From an uncultured Alphaproteobacteria bacterium (GTDB lineage: Bacteria; Pseudomonadota; Alphaproteobacteria; Rhizobiales; Hyphomicrobiaceae), in contig CALFEM010000546.1 in assembly GCA_937950105.1 (NCBI GenBank), positions 1 through 5,864 on the forward strand: a stretch of DNA of 5,864 bases, written 5' to 3'. The notes under the pieces were generated by a model that ran no database searches, was not told where the DNA came from, and worked only from the letters and a program-made list of their open reading frames with translations. The translations under genes and the position numbers were made by a program. Of this stretch, positions 1 through 5,437 are shown piece by piece. Within the stretch, counting starts at the first letter, position 1. Every line of letters starts with the position of its first letter.

Positions 1-13
1 GCTCTTCCGATCT
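1..13 (+). other. Illumina adapter remnant
   Basis: The first 13 bases, GCTCTTCCGATCT, are identical to the 3' end common to the Illumina TruSeq read 1 and read 2 adapters. Homology-like coding for the transporter begins immediately after, at base 14 or 15. This is library sequence left on the end of a read or contig. It explains why the first gene has no start, and it suggests that base 1 is a contig end. The match is exact, and its location at the very first base makes chance unlikely. Confidence 0.93.
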
Positions 14-14
14 C

Positions 15-1505
15 ATCAACGTCATCACGCCGCTGATCCTCGTGTCGGGTTTCTCGGACTCGATGCACCTCGTGTTCTCGGTGCGCCGCTCGATCCTCGC
101 CGGCGTCGATCGCGTCGCGGCCGCGCGCGCCGCGGTGCTCGACGTTGCACCAGCCTGCCTGCTCACCGCCATGAACGCGGCGCTGGCGCTGCTGTCGTTC
201 TCGTTCGCGCAGTCGGCACTGATCAAGACGTTCGGACAGGCGGCGTTGCTCGCCGTTGCCATCTCCTACATCGCCGTCGCCGTGGTGGTGCCGACGCTCG
301 CAGCGATCCTGGTGCGCAGGGAACCCGCCAGCCGCACCGGCGACATCGACGAGGAAGAAGGCAGTGTCGGCGTGCTGCAGCACGCGACCGAGGCGATCGT
401 GCGCCACGTGTCGGCGCGGCCCGAGCTGTTCTCGGCGCTCGGCGTCGCCGCCGTGGTCGCGACCGGCTTCGCCTATTCGCAGCTGGTGCCGATGTACCGG
501 CTCGCCGATCAGGTGCCCGACAAGGAACAGGCCCTCGCGGGTACCGCCAAGCTCGACCAGAAGCTGACGGGTGCCAATCCGGTGCACGTCATGGTGCAAT
601 GGGGACCCGAGCACAACCTTTACGACGACGCGACGCTGAAGGTGATCCACGACGCGCATGACGTGCTGCAGCACCGCGCGGGTCTCGGCAACGTGTGGTC
701 GCTCGACAGTCTGCGGCGCTGGCTGGCGGAAGCTGGGGACAGCCGCATCGAAACGGTCAAGTCCTATGTCGGGCTGCTGCCCGAGCATCTTACGCGCCGT
801 TTCATCGATGCCGAGCAGCGCGCGGTGCTGGTGACGGCGCGTATGCCCGATGTCGACGCCAGCCTGATCCTGCCCGTGGTCGAGGAGATCGATCGTGCGC
901 TCGAGCCGGTGCGCAAGGCAAACCCCGACTACGAGATTTCGGTGACCGGTCTGCCGGCGATCGCGGCCCGCAACTCGGCGAAACTGATCGGCGAACTCAA
1001 CTGGGGTCTCGTCGGCGACATGTTCGTGATCTTCATATTCCTCGGCATCGCGCTTCGCTCGCTGCTTGCCGGGCTCGCCAGCGTGCTGCCGTCGCTGTTC
1101 CCGATCTTCGCCACCGGTACGCTGCTGTTCGTCACCGGGCAGGGGCTGCAGTTCGCCTCGATCATCGCCATCACGGTCGCCTTCGCGCTGGCGATCGATT
1201 CCACCATCCACTTCCTCAACCGCTACCATCTCGAGGAGGATCGTCTCGGCGCCGGATCAGGACCGGAGCACACGCGCCAGGCGCTGATCCGCACGGTGCA
1301 TCACATCGGCCCGGCGGTGGTGCTGACGACTATCGTGCTGGCGCTGGGCCTCGGCGTCACGGTGCTTTCGGATCTGCCGTCGCTGCGCCAGTTCGGCGAG
1401 CTGACGGCGGTGTGCCTGTTCGCCTCGCTGATCGGCCAGCTGGTGATCCTGCCGGCCACCGTCGCGCTGATCCGCCGCGTCCTGCCGCGCCGCAGCGCGG
1501 GCTGA
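15..1505 (+). CDS. RND superfamily (MMPL-type) transporter, C-terminal part
   Basis: This is the C-terminal 496 or so residues of a large inner-membrane exporter of the RND/MMPL group (COG1033-like). Family members are usually 750-900 residues, so roughly the first 300-400 are missing because the sequence starts at an adapter. Translation is in frame before the GTG at 42 (INVITPLIL precedes it), so that GTG is internal and not the start. The fold is the usual duplicated one. The end of the first half carries the motif GFSDSMHL with an Asp at 57-59, followed by hydrophobic segments near 140-205 and 235-310. A single membrane segment lies near 430-490, then a periplasmic loop of about 175 residues (490-1010), then five membrane segments. 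The second half repeats the motif as AIDSTIHFLNRY, with Asp at 1197-1199; these membrane Asp residues are the expected proton-relay positions. The substrate is unknown; lipids, hopanoids or hydrophobic compounds are possible by family. It lacks the look of HpnN, whose equivalent motif differs. It ends convergently with the next gene, 67 bases away. Confidence 0.85.
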   Translation: MNVITPLILVSGFSDSMHLVFSVRRSILAGVDRVAAARAAVLDVAPACLLTAMNAALALLSFSFAQSALIKTFGQAALLAVAISYIAVAVVVPTLAAILVRREPASRTGDIDEEEGSVGVLQHATEAIVRHVSARPELFSALGVAAVVATGFAYSQLVPMYRLADQVPDKEQALAGTAKLDQKLTGANPVHVMVQWGPEHNLYDDATLKVIHDAHDVLQHRAGLGNVWSLDSLRRWLAEAGDSRIETVKSYVGLLPEHLTRRFIDAEQRAVLVTARMPDVDASLILPVVEEIDRALEPVRKANPDYEISVTGLPAIAARNSAKLIGELNWGLVGDMFVIFIFLGIALRSLLAGLASVLPSLFPIFATGTLLFVTGQGLQFASIIAITVAFALAIDSTIHFLNRYHLEEDRLGAGSGPEHTRQALIRTVHHIGPAVVLTTIVLALGLGVTVLSDLPSLRQFGELTAVCLFASLIGQLVILPATVALIRRVLPRRSAG

Positions 1506-1572
1506 AGCCGGCGGATGGTGCAAGCCGTTCCCCGGCGTCCCGCAAGCGCGCCAAGCCGACGCGCTGCATGTT

Positions 1573-2589
1573 TCAGAAATCCGTACCGACGTTGATCTTC
1601 AAGGCCGCGTCGGGGGTCGCTTCGGTGAGGCCGATCAGCACGCCGACTTCCGCATGCCAGTCGCCGGCGTGGTTGCTGCCGGCATGTTTGCGGGCCTCGT
1701 GGTCATGCCCTTCGTGTGGTCCGGCACCGTGATGGTGGCCGTGGCCTTCGCTGTGCCCGCCATGCTGTAGCGACGTGCCATGCGCATGATGACGGGCGCC
1801 GTGCATGTGTCCGAGATAGATTACGGGGCCGATGCGATGCACCTGCTCGGCGGCATCGGGAGCGTCGCCGATGTTCTCGACCTCGCCGTAGCCTTCGATG
1901 CCGATGGCGAGCTTGTCGGCGATCTCATAGGTCGCGCGCCAGCCGTAAGCGAAGGCGATGCCCTCCTCGCGGTTTTCGCCGAAGGTCTTCTCGAAGAACG
2001 GGTTCAGCACGATCGATACCTTGCCGGCATCGAGCGACACGACGGGGCCGAATTCGACCGCGTGTGACGCGCCGCTTTCGAGGCCAACGCTGACCGATGT
2101 GAACCACGCGAAATCGAGGGCGCCGCGCGCTCGCGGCGTCAGGCGGAACACGTTCTCGAGCGCCAGCGTCGTTGCGGCATAGCCGTCGCCCGGTTGGCGG
2201 GCGACGCCGAGCGCCAGCTTCGTCATCCAGAAATCGGTGACGGCACCGTGCAGCGCAAACTCATGGGCGGCGCGCACGGCGGTGTGGCCATGTTCCTCGT
2301 GTTCCCCTTCGTCTTCGTCCTCGTCGTGTTCGTCCTGCTTCGGCAGCCCGGCCTGGAACGTGCTCAAGGCCTCGAAACCCCAATGCCCTTTCTCGACGAC
2401 CGGCGTGAAGATGTGGAACACGTCGTGGCCGGCCTCGGCCTGCAGCGGCGCACAGAGAGCGGCAAGCGCGCACGCGCCGAGCAGTGAGGCCCGCATGGCC
2501 GGGGATGCGCGGCCGCGTCCCTCAACGTCATGGGGCTCCGGCCCGCTCTTGCCCGAGAACGCACCAATCGTGTTCAGTGCCGTCGACAT
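1573..2589 (-). CDS. Histidine-rich outer-membrane beta-barrel-like protein
   Basis: This is a 338-residue envelope protein of no family I can name. The ATG at 2589 is chosen because AAGGAG (2598-2603) lies 8 bases upstream. The reading frame stays open to 2682 without such a site. A typical signal peptide appears at residues 32-53 (MRASLLGACALAALC, then a likely cut after AEA), preceded by an unusual 31-residue leader. An alternative start at 2496 would give the signal peptide directly but has no good ribosome site. The mature part has alternating amphipathic strands (such as AWFTSVSVGLESG and WRATYEIADKLAIGIEGYG) and ends in Phe, the usual C-terminal signature of BAM-inserted barrels. Two metal-ligand-like segments stand out: an acidic/His stretch at 86-103, and residues 261-312 with 17 histidines in 52 positions. 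They would sit in loops between strands. Binding or passage of a divalent metal (Zn, Ni, Co, Cu) is a reasonable inference, not shown. A coupled role with the convergent transporter is not indicated by this layout. Confidence 0.8.
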   Translation of the reverse strand: MSTALNTIGAFSGKSGPEPHDVEGRGRASPAMRASLLGACALAALCAPLQAEAGHDVFHIFTPVVEKGHWGFEALSTFQAGLPKQDEHDEDEDEGEHEEHGHTAVRAAHEFALHGAVTDFWMTKLALGVARQPGDGYAATTLALENVFRLTPRARGALDFAWFTSVSVGLESGASHAVEFGPVVSLDAGKVSIVLNPFFEKTFGENREEGIAFAYGWRATYEIADKLAIGIEGYGEVENIGDAPDAAEQVHRIGPVIYLGHMHGARHHAHGTSLQHGGHSEGHGHHHGAGPHEGHDHEARKHAGSNHAGDWHAEVGVLIGLTEATPDAALKINVGTDF

Positions 2590-2597
2590 CTCATACT

Positions 2598-2603
2598 CTC
2601 CTT
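2598..2603 (-). promoter_or_regulatory. Ribosome binding site deciding the start at 2589
   Basis: On the minus strand AAGGAG sits 8 bases before the ATG at 2589. It is the only near-consensus site among the candidate starts of the His-rich barrel gene. It therefore favours the long N-terminal leader over the start at 2496, whose upstream bases are GC-rich with no purine run. Confidence 0.75.
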
Positions 2604-3070
2604 GCGGACCGGTCGGGTGACAGGCCCTCCGAGCCGCGCCGTTTGATTCCCGGCGGGTCGCAACCTGCTGCCTTGCTGTCACGCCCCGGACCAGTCCCCG
2701 GATCCTCCGGTCGATATGGGTTGGATGTTATAAAGTCCGAAGCGGGACCGCAATCCGGGACAACGGCGTGGGCGGCCGGCAATGTCGGAATTGCTGCTGG
2801 CGTGCCTTCTCGGCATCGGGGGACGGTGATCGCGGTCGCAAATGCCCTGCTGCACTCGCCGCGACCGTCGCCAATGCCGGGCGGCGCGCCCTGGACTTGC
2901 CGGGCAAGGAAGCCCCGCGCGAGTGCGGCTCAGGGCCGAGCGGCTCGACCTCAGCGCCGCGGCCGCCGCAGTTGCCGCCGAGATGAGCGTCCCGGCAACG
3001 TCGGCACGCGACGTCGATCCCTTTTGAAGCGGATCGGCTGCGACGCACGGGCGATCGTCGGAGCAAGTGC
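2604..3070. other. Intergenic stretch with no convincing gene
   Basis: About 470 bases lie between the His-rich barrel gene and the terminator of the small secreted protein. All six frames contain open stretches, as expected at this GC content, but none has a good ribosome site, recognised motifs or a plausible protein. I see no tRNA, rRNA, direct repeat array or transposase. The barrel gene's 5' leader and possible promoter occupy the low-numbered end. One plus-strand frame from 2782 gives a coding-like N-terminus and a coding-like C-terminus (to 3027) separated by a stop at 2827; this could be a decayed small gene. Confidence 0.6.
2725..2753 (-). promoter_or_regulatory. Possible sigma-70 promoter of the His-rich barrel gene
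   Basis: Reading the minus strand, TTGCGG (2748-2753) and TAACAT (2725-2730) are separated by 17 bases. They lie in an AT-rich island (ATGTTATAAAG) that is conspicuous in otherwise GC-rich DNA, about 135 bases upstream of the start at 2589. The -35 match is 3 of 6 and the -10 match is 4 of 6, so the sequence support is weak. Position and local composition are the main arguments. Confidence 0.3.
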
Positions 3071-3103
3071 AAAAAGGGCGGCCGCCCTGAGGAGACCGCC
3101 CTT
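3071..3103 (-). terminator. Rho-independent terminator of the small secreted protein gene
   Basis: On the minus strand an 8-base stem, AAGGGCGG (from 3103) pairing with CCGCCCTT (ending at 3074), runs straight into a five-T tract (3075-3071). It lies 23 bases past the stop codon at 3127. The loop of 14 bases includes half of an alternative perfect palindrome, GGGCGGCCGCCC (3076-3087), that also abuts the T tract. Either fold would serve as an intrinsic terminator. Confidence 0.78.
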
Positions 3104-3126
3104 GCATCACTGGCCTGTGGCCGACG

Positions 3127-3393
3127 TTACTTCGCGGCGCCGAGCATGGTCTTGATCTCGCCGCCCTGCTTGGCGGCGGCATCGAACTCCTTGGCGTCGC
3201 AGTGCGCCTCCATCTTCGACAGCATGGCCTCGAGCTTGTCGAGGTCGCCCTCGCCGAGCTTCTTCTTCTCGGCTTCCTGCGCAAGGTCGAAGGCCTGCTT
3301 CAGGCAGTCGTCGGGCGTCGCCGCCGCCTGCGCGAAAGCTGCGCCCGTAAGGCTCGCGCCCATAGCGGCGGCCAGAATGAGACGCTTCATCAT
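3127..3393 (-). CDS. Small secreted two-cysteine protein, function unknown
   Basis: This 88-residue protein has a classic Sec signal peptide: MMKR, a hydrophobic run from residues 5 to 19, and a likely cut after AFA at residue 21. The mature part is about 67 residues, helical and highly charged, with an EAEKKK segment followed by KLEAMLSKMEAHC. It has exactly two cysteines, at 30 and 65, which would probably form one disulfide joining two helices in the periplasm. The start at 3393 is followed by a second ATG at 3390; the site AGAGGA (3404-3409) fits either, at a spacing of 10 or 13 bases. I do not recognise a named family. Proteins of this type are common lineage-specific periplasmic proteins in Hyphomicrobiales. 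The gene lies 119 bases after the phosphatase on the same strand, with its own terminator and a strong palindrome just upstream, so it may be transcribed separately. Confidence 0.82.
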   Translation of the reverse strand: MMKRLILAAAMGASLTGAAFAQAAATPDDCLKQAFDLAQEAEKKKLGEGDLDKLEAMLSKMEAHCDAKEFDAAAKQGGEIKTMLGAAK

Positions 3394-3417
3394 CGGTGCG
3401 AATTCCTCTTTTGCTGC

Positions 3418-3435
3418 TCGCGCGTCGACGCGCGA
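3418..3435. repeat. Perfect 18-bp palindrome upstream of the small secreted protein
   Basis: TCGCGCGTCGACGCGCGA is identical to its own reverse complement over 18 bases. It begins 8 bases upstream of the AGAGGA ribosome site of the gene starting at 3393. As RNA it can form a 7-base-pair stem with a TCGA loop in the 5' leader. As DNA it could be a dimeric repressor site. No T tract follows on either strand, so it is not a terminator. GC-rich genomes do yield such CG palindromes by chance, so a function is only a possibility. Confidence 0.5.
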
Positions 3436-3512
3436 ATAGGCGGTTGTGTGACCGCTGATTGTGGCTGTTCCACGGCCTTTGCCGCGCCGTCCCGCCCGCC
3501 CCGGCCGGGCCG

Positions 3513-4202
3513 TCAGGTCGGGCGCAGCAGCGCCGAAATGTGCGTCACCAGTTCGCCGTAATGGTCGATGGCGACGTCGGGGCCGAGAGCACGGACCGGT
3601 GTCTCCGAATAGCCGAAGGTGACAGCGACCACGGGCACGCGGGCGGCGCGCGCGGTGGCGATGTCGACGCCGCTGTCGCCGACCATGACGGAGCGGGTGA
3701 GGCTTCCGCCGGCCCGCGCTATGGTTCCGGTGAGATGCCCCGGATCGGGCTTCGAGACCGGCAGCGTGTCGCGCCCTACGATGGCGTGGAAGCGCGAGGT
3801 CAGGCCGAGTTCGCCGAGCAGCTTGAGCGTCAGCGCCTCGCGCTTGTTGGTACAGATGGCGAGCCGCGCGCCGCCGGCTGCAAGCGCGTCGAGGGCTTCG
3901 AGGGCGCCGGGGAACGGCCGGCTCGCGAGCGCGATGTTGGCCTCGTACCAGTCGAGGAACAGCGCCAGCAGCCGGTCCACCTCGGCGTCATCGCCGCCGT
4001 GGCGCGCGTGCCGCAGCGCTTCGACGATCATCCGCCGTGCGCCGAAGCTGATCCACGGCCGCAAATCGGCGGCCGGGCAGGGGGGTAAGCCGAGGTCGGC
4101 GAGGGCATGGTTGGTGGCCCCAACCAGATCCGGCGCAGTATCGACCAGCGTGCCGTCGAGATCGAAGACAATGGTGCTGTCTCTGAGATGATCGAGGCTC
4201 AC
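3513..4202 (-). CDS. gph: Phosphoglycolate phosphatase, HAD superfamily
   Basis: This 229-residue soluble enzyme should hydrolyse 2-phosphoglycolate to glycolate and phosphate, which clears the product of RuBisCO oxygenation or of DNA 3'-end repair. The HAD motifs are all present. Motif I is FDLDGTLVD, with the nucleophile Asp14 and the acid/base Asp16. A helical cap domain of the Gph type spans about residues 20-90. Motif II is CTNK with Thr118; motif III is the Lys in SKPDP (Lys151); motif IV is GDSGVD with Asp176 and Asp180 for Mg2+. The GTG start at 4202 is chosen because AGGGAA (4212-4217) lies 9 bases upstream and the length then fits the family (about 220-230). The frame remains open upstream to 4613, but only as a shadow of the divergent gene. 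Closely related HAD phosphatases, such as pyrophosphatase PpaX, share these motifs, so the exact substrate is inferred. Confidence 0.9.
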   Translation of the reverse strand: MSLDHLRDSTIVFDLDGTLVDTAPDLVGATNHALADLGLPPCPAADLRPWISFGARRMIVEALRHARHGGDDAEVDRLLALFLDWYEANIALASRPFPGALEALDALAAGGARLAICTNKREALTLKLLGELGLTSRFHAIVGRDTLPVSKPDPGHLTGTIARAGGSLTRSVMVGDSGVDIATARAARVPVVAVTFGYSETPVRALGPDVAIDHYGELVTHISALLRPT

Positions 4203-4211
4203 GCGCTTGTG

Positions 4212-4217
4212 TTCCCT
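4212..4217 (-). promoter_or_regulatory. Ribosome binding site supporting the GTG start of gph
   Basis: AGGGAA on the minus strand lies 9 bases before GTG at 4202. It decides this start, because no ATG occurs nearby and longer versions of the frame would run through the divergent dehydrogenase gene. Confidence 0.65.
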
Positions 4218-4265
4218 GCGGTCGCGTTGGCCCGGCCGATTGCCGCCGGGTGTCGGCGGCGCGAC

Positions 4266-4294
4266 TTGTAACGCGTTCCCCCCGTCACTACACA
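4266..4294 (+). promoter_or_regulatory. Possible promoter of the dehydrogenase gene
   Basis: TTGTAA (4266-4271) and TACACA (4289-4294) are spaced by 17 bases in the 153-base gap between the divergent gph and gabD starts, about 60 bases before the ATG at 4356. The -35 box matches 4 of 6 and the -10 box only 3 of 6. This is a weak candidate, listed because the divergent gap must hold promoters for both genes. Confidence 0.25.
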
Positions 4295-4355
4295 AGCACT
4301 TTGATGCGTGCGCCGCCGTACTCGCCCGGCGGTGCCAACTCCAGGACGACCTAAC

Positions 4356-5186
4356 ATGAGCAAGTCCGATCCCGGCGCGAGCCCGTTGCTGCGCTCGCAG
4401 GCCTATATCGACGGAGCGTGGACGGGCGAGGCGACCGCGCCCGTCATCGACAAGGCGACCGGCGAAGTCATCACGCGGGTTCCCGACATGGGCGCGCCGC
4501 ATGCGCGTGCGGCGATCGAGGCGGCGCATCGCGCTCTTCCGCCCTGGTCGAAGAAGCTCGCCAGGGAACGCTCGATCATCCTGCGGCGCTGGTACGAGCT
4601 GATCGTCGCGCATGCCGACGAGCTGGCGCTGATCCTGACGCGCGAGCAGGGCAAGCCGCTCGCCGAAGCCAAGGGCGAGATTCTCTACGGCGCCGCCTTC
4701 GTCGAGTTCTATGCCGAGGAAGCCAAGCGCATCTACGGCGAGACCATCCCGAGCCCGAAAGCGGACGCGCGCATCGTCATCATCAAGCAGCCGATCGGCG
4801 TCGTCGCCGCCATCACGCCGTGGAACTTCCCCAATGCGATGATCACGCGCAAGGTTACACCAGCGCTCGCGGCCGGTTGCACGGCGGTGGTGAAGCCCGC
4901 CGAGGATACACCGCTCTCGGCGCTGGCGCTCGCCGCGCTGGCGGAGGAAGCCGGCATCCCGAAGGGCGTGTTCAACGTCGTCACCACTGCGAATCCGGCC
5001 GCGGTCGGCGAAGAGCTGACCACGAGTGCGCTGGTGCGCATGGTCACGTTCACCGGCTCGACCGAAGTCGGCAAGCTGCTCATGCGGCAGGCGGCGAGCA
5101 CGGTGAAGCGGGTCGGGCTCGAACTCGGCGGCAATGCCCCGTTCATCGTCTTCGACGACGCCGATCTCGACAAGGCGGTTGCTGGG
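4356..5186 (+). CDS. gabD: Succinate-semialdehyde dehydrogenase, truncated
   Basis: This is the N-terminal 277 residues of a NAD(P)+-dependent aldehyde dehydrogenase of the GabD type, which oxidises succinate semialdehyde to succinate at the end of GABA or 4-hydroxybutyrate breakdown. Full-length relatives are about 480-495 residues. The ATG at 4356 follows AGGA (4343-4346) at 9 bases. Recognisable parts are the N-terminal YIDGAW strand, the Asn157 motif TPWNFPNA, Lys180 in VVKPAED (cofactor binding), the FTGSTEVGK Rossmann glycine motif (232-240) and the general base Glu256 in LELGGNAPF. The expected continuation to the catalytic Cys motif (GQ-x-C) is missing. After DADLDKAVAG the frame runs into AT-rich sequence, adds 19 unrelated residues and stops at 5246. 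As given, the product could not be active. The break coincides with the composition change, so the truncation is probably an assembly artefact and not a natural pseudogene. Other ALDH specificities such as glutarate semialdehyde are possible. Confidence 0.88.
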
Positions 5187-5193
5187 CGGTTAC
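5181..5193. other. Junction between GC-rich and AT-rich sequence (probable chimera point)
   Basis: GabD homology is intact to the Gly codon at 5184-5186, and AT-rich DNA in a different coding frame begins at about 5187-5191. G+C drops from 67% (5101-5160) to 32% (5281-5340). No inverted repeat, target duplication or TG/CA transposon end is visible at the join. It therefore looks like an artificial joining of two organisms' DNA. The exact base cannot be fixed from one sequence, because a few bases could belong to either side. Confidence 0.8.
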
Positions 5194-5271
5194 GTTATAA
5201 GGGATGTAAACGGCAACTTATATATTGCAAAGGTACTATTCCCTAATCTGGAGGTTAAAAATGTGCATTAA
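5188..5271 (+). CDS. 3' end of an unidentified gene (Mu-like phage cluster)
   Basis: In the frame beginning GGT at 5188 the sequence reads GYVIRDVNGNLYIAKVLFPN and eight more codons before TAA at 5269-5271. That is 27 residues of ordinary AT-rich coding with no internal stop. This frame is not the gabD frame, and it overlaps the next gene by 11 bases, as genes of a phage operon often do. It is most likely the C-terminus of a gene whose body lies on the other side of the junction and is absent here. The fragment is too short to name. In Mu-like phages the transposase subunits commonly lie upstream of the DUF3164 gene, but nothing here proves that identity. Confidence 0.5.
   Translation, partial: GYVIRDVNGNLYIAKVLFPNLEVKNVH
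5250..5255 (+). promoter_or_regulatory. Strong ribosome binding site for the 58-residue protein
   Basis: GGAGGT sits 5 bases before ATG at 5261. It selects that start over the upstream in-frame ATG at 5225, which has no such site, and gives the 58-residue form. Confidence 0.7.
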
Positions 5272-5437
5272 TACCAGTATTCAAACAACAAGCAGTAATA
5301 CACATATAGTTATGGAACACAATAATGATGTTGCTGCAATCGAAATTCCAAAAGGAAGTAAGTCGCTTCCTATTACAGGAATGATAAAATGTTTATTTAG
5401 ATTAATCAACATAAAAATAAATAGGAGAACGAAATGA
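5261..5437 (+). CDS. Small phage protein of unknown function, 58 residues
   Basis: This is a 58-residue protein starting MCINTSIQTTSS and ending in a basic tail (KINRRTK). It has no signal peptide. A moderately hydrophobic stretch, LPITGMIKCLFRLINI, near residues 37-52 could be a short amphipathic helix. I recognise no family. The start is supported by GGAGGT 5 bases upstream. It overlaps the preceding gene fragment by 11 bases, and its stop codon overlaps the next start as ATGA (5434-5437), so translation is probably coupled. Its position in a tight cluster just before a DUF3164 gene suggests an early gene of a Mu-like phage or prophage. Small accessory genes of this kind vary widely between such phages. 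Confidence 0.65.
   Translation: MCINTSIQTTSSNTHIVMEHNNDVAAIEIPKGSKSLPITGMIKCLFRLINIKINRRTK
5423..5427 (+). promoter_or_regulatory. Ribosome binding site of the DUF3164 gene
   Basis: AGGAG lies 6 bases before ATG at 5434, inside the end of the preceding gene. Together with the ATGA overlap it supports coupled translation of the two proteins. Confidence 0.7.

Noticed and set aside
42..44. GTG as the start of the transporter
   Set aside because: Transporter-like codons continue in frame upstream to the adapter, and membrane segments expected before this point are missing, so it is an internal Val.
1506..1572. Bidirectional terminator between the convergent transporter and barrel genes
   Set aside because: I could not find a stable stem followed by a T run in this 67-base gap.
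695..1732. Long plus-strand open frame inside the transporter gene
   Set aside because: It is a frame shadow of the RND transporter: Arg/Ala/His-rich, with no motifs, and it crosses the real stop into the convergent gene.
2679..3284. 201-residue minus-strand open frame over the gap and the small secreted gene
   Set aside because: It has low-complexity Arg/Ser/Ala composition, no ribosome site, and runs through the terminator and most of a better-supported gene in another frame.
3459..4088. Plus-strand open frame opposite gph
   Set aside because: It is antisense to a gene with all HAD motifs; its content reflects GC-rich codon bias, not a protein family.
4203..4613. N-terminal extension of gph (open frame to 4613)
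   Set aside because: It would overlap the divergent gabD, would add 137 residues unknown in the family, and the GTG at 4202 has its own ribosome site.
5187..5246. Native C-terminus of GabD (19 residues after the Gly at 5184-5186)
   Set aside because: These residues do not resemble any aldehyde dehydrogenase and are read in AT-rich DNA in the wrong frame; they are translation through the junction.
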